A DNA stretch of 9,118 nt. It comes from JAIBJP01 sp035601195. GTDB taxonomy: Bacteria; Actinomycetota; Thermoleophilia; Gaiellales; Gaiellaceae. The stretch covers positions 1 to 9,118 of the forward strand of contig DATNOU010000112.1 in the NCBI GenBank assembly GCA_035601195.1, given 5' to 3'. Below the pieces are notes generated by a model. It did no database searches, was not told where the DNA came from, and saw nothing but the letters and a program-made list of their open reading frames with translations. Positions 6,491 to 9,118 of the stretch are shown one piece after another. Position 1 is the first letter of the stretch; each line of letters opens with the position of its first letter. The position numbers were made by a program, and so were the translations under genes.

Positions 6491-6638
6491 AACCGACAAC
6501 GACATCACCTGTTGGCGCGCACGGAAGCCGGTGGCGTCGGCTGATCACCGCGATGAATCCCTGGGAGTGCAGCCTTCGGGCGGTCTTACGGTTGCCCGCG
6601 GCGTCGATCCATGCGGCGGCGTGGTTGAGCGCTCGCTT

Positions 6639-7622
6639 TCAGTGGTGCCCGAGTATGGGATGCGGCCGGTAGGGCTCTTCGAGACGTGCGATCTCTCCAG
6701 GTGACAGCGTGAGTTCGGTTGCCGCGAGCGCGTCCTCGAGGTAATCGAGCTTCGTCGCGCCGACGATCGGTGCGGTAACGCCCGGCTTGTGGAGAAGCCA
6801 GGCGAGCGCGACCTGCGCAGGGCTCACGCGTCGCTCGGCGGCGACCTCGGCGACGCGCTCAATCACGTCGAAGTCTTCCGGCCGCCCGTAGAGCTGGTCG
6901 GCGTAGCTGTCTGTTTCGGCGCGCGTTGTGCGGCGCTCGCCCGCGCGCGTGTGCGTGCCGGCGAGCCAGCCGCGGGCCAGCGGGCTCCAGGGAAGAACGC
7001 CGATCCCCTGGTCGCTGCACTGCGGGATCATCTCGCGCTCCTCCTCGCGGTAGAGCAGGTTGTAGTGGTTCTGCATCGAGACGAACTCGGTCCACCCGTT
7101 CCGCTCGGCGACGCGCTGGGCCATCGCGAACTGCCAGGCGTACATGCTGCTTGCGCCGATGTAGCGCGCCTTGCCCCCGCGCACGACATCGTGGAGGGCG
7201 CTCATCGTCTCCTCGATCGGCGTCAGCGGGTCCCAGCGGTGGATCTGGTAGAGGTCGAGGTAGTCCATGCCGAGCCGCGTCAGCGAGGCGTCGATGGCGG
7301 AGAGGATGTGCTTGCGGTTGAGGCCGCCGCCGTTCGGCCCGGCCGTCATGGGGTAGTAGACCTTCGTCGCGACGACCACCTCCTCGCGGGCGAAGAGCAT
7401 CCCGAGCAGCCGCCCGGTCGCAAGCTCGCTGCCGCCGTCCGAGTACATGTCGGCGGTGTCGAAGAAGGTGATCCCGCCCTCGACCGCGCGTCGGAGGATC
7501 GGCTCGGCCGCTTTCTCGTCGAGCATCCACGGCCGGCTGGGAGTGCCGCTGTAGTAGCTCATCATCCCGAGGCACAGGCGGGAGACGTGCAGACCGCTGT
7601 TGCCGAGACGCACCTGATCCAT
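6639..7622 (-). CDS. Aldo/keto reductase
   Basis: This is an NADPH-dependent oxidoreductase of 327 residues with the (beta/alpha)8 barrel of the AKR superfamily, soluble and cytoplasmic. The catalytic tetrad is complete: D55 and Y60 in ITFFDTADMYSDGGSE, K87 in VVVATKVYYP and H128 in DLYQIHRWD. Further marks are RYIGASSMYAWQFA, VSMQNHYNLLYREEEREMIPQC, GVLPWSPLARGWLAG and the cofactor-binding end APIVGATKLDYLEDAL. The overall pattern is the YajO/Tas-like branch of single-domain reductases; the physiological carbonyl substrate cannot be read from sequence. ATG at 7622 was preferred over GTG at 7631 because AGGGGG sits 8 nt upstream of the ATG; that ribosome binding site overlaps the stop codon of the exporter gene. 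The 12-nt gap indicates one transcript with the exporter. The C-terminus (EEPYRPHPILGHH) is in the family's usual position, so the protein looks complete. Confidence 0.93.
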   Translation of the reverse strand: MDQVRLGNSGLHVSRLCLGMMSYYSGTPSRPWMLDEKAAEPILRRAVEGGITFFDTADMYSDGGSELATGRLLGMLFAREEVVVATKVYYPMTAGPNGGGLNRKHILSAIDASLTRLGMDYLDLYQIHRWDPLTPIEETMSALHDVVRGGKARYIGASSMYAWQFAMAQRVAERNGWTEFVSMQNHYNLLYREEEREMIPQCSDQGIGVLPWSPLARGWLAGTHTRAGERRTTRAETDSYADQLYGRPEDFDVIERVAEVAAERRVSPAQVALAWLLHKPGVTAPIVGATKLDYLEDALAATELTLSPGEIARLEEPYRPHPILGHH

Positions 7623-7634
7623 TGATGGCACCCC

Positions 7635-8408
7635 CTAGGTTGTTGTTTCGGCGTCGCGGTGCAGCGCAACGGCGGCGACGATTAGTCCGACGCCGAGCAG
7701 CTCGGTGAGAGAAGGAATCTGGGCGAGCACAAGAATGCCGATCACCGTCGCGGTGGCGGGCAGCAGCGAGACCATCAGCGAGTAGGTGGCGCGCTTGAGC
7801 CGGGCCATCGCGAGCTGGTCGCAGACATAGGGGATGACCGAGGAGGCGACGCCGACGCCGATGCCGGCGCCGAGCGCGACCGGATCGAGCAACGCCTTTG
7901 CGGCGCCAAAGCCTCCGATCGGGGTGATCGCGACGGCGGCGATCAGCATTGCGGCGGCGAGCCCGTCGATCCGGTCGAGGGCGGCGCTGCGTGAGACACG
8001 GTGCGCGAGCACGATGTAGATCGCGAACAAGGCGGCGTTGGCGAACGCGAAGGCGATGCCGAGCGGCGCGGTCGCGAGCCGGACGTCGGTCAGGACGTAG
8101 ACACCGGGAACCGCCAGTGCGAGCGCGATGCCATTGCGGACCTTACGGACGCCCAGGGCGGCGAGCAGGATCACCGGCAGGAACTCGATCGCGGCGACGG
8201 TGCCCAGCGGCAGTCTGTCGATCGCGAGGTAGAAGACGCTGTTCATCACCGCGAAGACGGCGCCGAGTGCGAGCAACAGCCGCCGCGTCTCCCGGTCTAT
8301 CCCGGCGATCCGCCGCCAAGGCTTGCGCCAGACGGCGAACACGATCGCGGCGCTGACGATCCGAAGCCAGGCGACCCCGAGCGGGTCGACGCGGGCGAAC
8401 AGCAGCAC
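7635..8408 (-). CDS. EamA/RhtA-type drug/metabolite transporter, 5' end disturbed
   Basis: This inner-membrane exporter of the DMT superfamily has 257 residues when counted from the GTG at 8408. Typical marks are VAWLRIVSAAIVFAVWRKPWRR, FYLAIDRLPLGTVAAIEFLPV, VLTDVRLATAPLG and, in the second half, SSVIPYVCDQLAMARLKRATYS followed by MVSLLPATATVIGILVLAQ. The last block parallels the RhtA branch (threonine/homoserine exporters). This suggests amino-acid or related metabolite efflux; the substrate is unproven. Oddly, the first helix is clearly encoded further upstream in the same frame: LPPHVYFVGSAVFHYLGPAFA at 8471-8409. That frame is open to a TAA near 8597 but contains no ATG, GTG or TTG before 8408. 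Either the protein starts at GTG 8408 and lacks helix 1, or a start at ATG 8545 is separated from the body by a one-base indel. It is divergent from an Lrp/AsnC regulator and 12 nt before the reductase. Confidence 0.82.
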   Translation of the reverse strand: MLLFARVDPLGVAWLRIVSAAIVFAVWRKPWRRIAGIDRETRRLLLALGAVFAVMNSVFYLAIDRLPLGTVAAIEFLPVILLAALGVRKVRNGIALALAVPGVYVLTDVRLATAPLGIAFAFANAALFAIYIVLAHRVSRSAALDRIDGLAAAMLIAAVAITPIGGFGAAKALLDPVALGAGIGVGVASSVIPYVCDQLAMARLKRATYSLMVSLLPATATVIGILVLAQIPSLTELLGVGLIVAAVALHRDAETTT

Positions 8409-8471
8409 CGCGAACGCCGGGCCGAGATAGTGGAAGACCGCGCTGCCGACGAAGTAGACGTGCGGCGGCAG
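8409..8471 (-). other. Coding-like extension carrying the exporter's first membrane helix
   Basis: In frame with the EamA gene and immediately upstream of its first usable start, this stretch reads L-P-P-H-V-Y-F-V-G-S-A-V-F-H-Y-L-G-P-A-F-A. From memory of the family, this is the usual N-terminal helix of actinobacterial homologues, which commonly begin just before P-P-H. The only candidate initiator is a CTG at 8471, with no ribosome binding site. The conserved protein sequence argues that it is, or recently was, translated. Confidence 0.55.
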
Positions 8472-8538
8472 CGAGCCGGCGCGGCTTGCAAGTGGCGCGC
8501 GGGTCCCCCGGAGGGTGATCTCGGCCTGACTGGCGATC

Positions 8539-8551
8539 GGAACATTGTTCC
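8539..8551. promoter_or_regulatory. Perfect palindrome GGAACATTGTTCC, candidate operator
   Basis: Six-base arms surround a single central base between the divergent exporter and Lrp/AsnC genes. A further GAAC half-site lies five bases to the right (8556-8559), opposite GTTC. The site is AT-richer than its surroundings, as is common for Lrp/AsnC operators. On the minus strand it contains an ATG (8545-8543) that may be the original exporter start. Assignment to the neighbouring regulator is inference. Confidence 0.45.
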
Positions 8552-8566
8552 CGCTGAACGTCGCGA

Positions 8567-8595
8567 TGGACAGAGCGAATCGAAGCTGTTACGCT
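8567..8595 (+). promoter_or_regulatory. Sigma-70-like promoter of the Lrp/AsnC gene
   Basis: TGGACA (8567-8572, five of six matches to TTGACA) is followed after exactly 17 nt by TACGCT (8590-8595, TAnnnT). The GTG start lies 11 nt after the -10 box, so the transcript would have almost no leader. This agrees with the lack of a Shine-Dalgarno sequence before that start. Confidence 0.45.
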
Positions 8596-8600
8596 CGTAA
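8589..8600. promoter_or_regulatory. Palindrome TTACGCTCGTAA overlapping the -10 box, candidate autoregulatory operator
   Basis: TTACG and CGTAA are perfect inverted arms around CT. The site covers the proposed -10 hexamer and ends six bases before the GTG start of the Lrp/AsnC gene. A protein bound here would block its own promoter, the usual autorepression layout of this regulator family. Its centre is about 50 bp from the GGAACATTGTTCC palindrome, but the two sequences differ, so they may not bind the same protein. Confidence 0.42.
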
Positions 8601-8606
8601 ATCGCC

Positions 8607-9092
8607 GTGAAGAAAGGAATTTCGAGCACAAAAGACAGTGATCTTCCGCGGATCGACGCGACCGACCGTAAGATCATCGCCGAGTTGGTCTCGGACGGGC
8701 GCGTCTCGCTCGCGGAGCTCGGCCGGCGGGTGAGCTTGTCCTCGCCGGCGGTCGCCGAGCGTGTCCAGCGCCTAGAGCGGGCGGGCATCATCACCGGCTA
8801 CCGCGCCGAGCTCGATCTGCGTCGGCTCGGCTACCAGCTGACCGCGATCGTCCGGATCAAGCCCGCCCCCGGCCAGCTGCCGCGGATCCCCGAGCTTGCC
8901 GCCGAGATCCCCGAGATCAGCGAGTGTCATCGCATCACCGGGGAGGACTGCTTCTTCCTCAAGGTCCATCTGCGCTCGATCGACGAGCTCGGCGGCCTGC
9001 TCGACCGCTTCCTCGCCCACGGCGAGACGACCACATCGCTGATCAACGCCACGCCAATCGCCAGGCGCGACCCACCGCTCGACGACGACTGA
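8607..9092 (+). CDS. Lrp/AsnC-family transcriptional regulator
   Basis: This encodes 161 residues in two parts. The N-terminal winged helix-turn-helix (about 16-65) runs IDATDRKIIAELVSDGRVSLAELGRRVSLSSPAVAERVQRLERAGIITGY in family order, including the S-x-x-A-V-x-x-R-V-x-R-L recognition helix. The C-terminal RAM/ligand-sensing domain (about 72-150) includes ITGEDCFFLKVHLRSIDEL and TTTSLINATPI. Such proteins form dimers and octamers, bind amino acids or related metabolites, and usually control a neighbouring transporter or enzyme and themselves. Here the divergent exporter and reductase are the natural targets, which is inference from position. The GTG at 8607 is the only reasonable start before the domain; no Shine-Dalgarno sequence is seen and a promoter sits just upstream, so a leaderless transcript is likely. 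Length is normal for the family. The acidic tail (DPPLDDD) is unremarkable. Confidence 0.93.
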   Translation: MKKGISSTKDSDLPRIDATDRKIIAELVSDGRVSLAELGRRVSLSSPAVAERVQRLERAGIITGYRAELDLRRLGYQLTAIVRIKPAPGQLPRIPELAAEIPEISECHRITGEDCFFLKVHLRSIDELGGLLDRFLAHGETTTSLINATPIARRDPPLDDD

Positions 9093-9117
9093 GCGACGCG
9101 GGCGCGAACGCGCGCTC
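9091..9117 (+). terminator. GC hairpin directly after the Lrp/AsnC stop
   Basis: GAGCG (9091-9095) pairs with CGCTC (9113-9117), and CGCG (9097-9100) with CGCG (9109-9112), giving nine pairs with one bulged A around an eight-base loop. The stem begins within the TGA stop codon. Any U-tract would lie beyond the window, so intrinsic termination cannot be confirmed. Confidence 0.4.
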
Positions 9118-9118
9118 A

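Larger units (their letters stand above)
6301..6638. other. 338-bp convergent spacer with several small hairpins
   Basis: No convincing gene is present between the plus operon and the minus aldo/keto reductase. GC is visibly lower than in the flanking genes. Structures seen: a two-part hairpin at 6347-6379, a CCAAA/TTTGG hairpin at 6420-6438, a palindrome CCCATGGG near 6412-6419, and the GACCCCT/AGGGGTC hairpin at 6466-6490. A minus-strand frame (6280-6492) encodes about 70 residues without a recognised domain. The open frame past the reductase's stop also lacks a start. The stretch could serve for transcription ending of both converging units, be a decayed gene, or hold a structured RNA. None is proven. 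Confidence 0.4.

Noticed and set aside
6280..6492. 70-codon minus ORF in the convergent spacer
   Set aside because: No ribosome binding site and no recognised domain. It overlaps the hairpins and the end of the small coupled ORF on the other strand.
6499..6638. The aldo/keto reductase frame stays open for about 45 codons past its stop (KRALNHAAAWIDAAG and onward)
   Set aside because: The reductase already ends at the family's normal C-terminus. Open frames of this size are expected by chance in GC-rich DNA, and there is no start codon with a ribosome binding site.
8001..8600. 200-codon plus ORF opposite the exporter gene
   Set aside because: Antisense shadow: the D/R/E/Q-rich translation mirrors hydrophobic codons of the transporter.

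Overview
The window is GC-rich DNA (roughly two thirds to 70% by eye) with strong GC preference at third codon positions, frequent GTG/TTG starts and closely packed genes. The protein families (a DUF385/deazaflavin-type nitroreductase, an Acg-type nitroreductase, a two-repeat DUF4389 membrane protein, SRPBCC proteins with a W-G-A-x-x-x-E motif) point to an actinomycete in the broad sense, possibly Thermoleophilia. The lineage is inference. I see no rRNA, tRNA, CRISPR array, transposase or phage gene.

Layout. (1) 1-706, minus strand: two tandem SRPBCC paralogues. One runs off the left edge and the other lacks its C-terminal end. (2) 842-1833, plus: an NAD(P)-dependent epimerase/dehydratase-like gene split by an apparent one-base deletion near 1184. 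(3) 2003-2722, plus: a membrane protein built from two DUF4389 units. (4) 2723-3226: about 500 bp with no convincing gene. (5) 3227-6300, plus: a compact operon encoding a CoA-binding-domain protein, a DUF385 nitroreductase-like protein, an Acg-family FMN oxidoreductase with an N-terminal membrane/export segment, a membrane protein with about eight helices, and a 38-codon ORF. The spacers are 20 and 5 nt, followed by two 4-nt overlaps, so the genes are probably co-transcribed and partly coupled in translation. (6) 6301-6638: a gene-free stretch between converging units, with several small hairpins and locally lower GC. (7) 6639-8408, minus: an EamA/RhtA-type exporter followed by an aldo/keto reductase (12-nt gap). 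The exporter's first helix has no usable in-frame start codon. (8) 8607-9092, plus: a divergent Lrp/AsnC-family regulator. The shared promoter region carries two perfect short palindromes and a sigma-70-like promoter. A GC hairpin follows the regulator's stop codon at the right edge.

How the genes may work together. The central operon is a redox module: a nucleotide-binding protein and two unrelated nitroreductase-fold enzymes with an integral membrane partner. The right-hand module is a classic local-regulator layout, an Lrp/AsnC protein facing a metabolite exporter and an NADPH-dependent reductase. No novel defence or mobile system is evident. The best leads are the redox operon with its membrane partner, the palindromes in the regulator/exporter region, the structured convergent spacer, and the coding disruptions, which could be real decay or sequencing indels.
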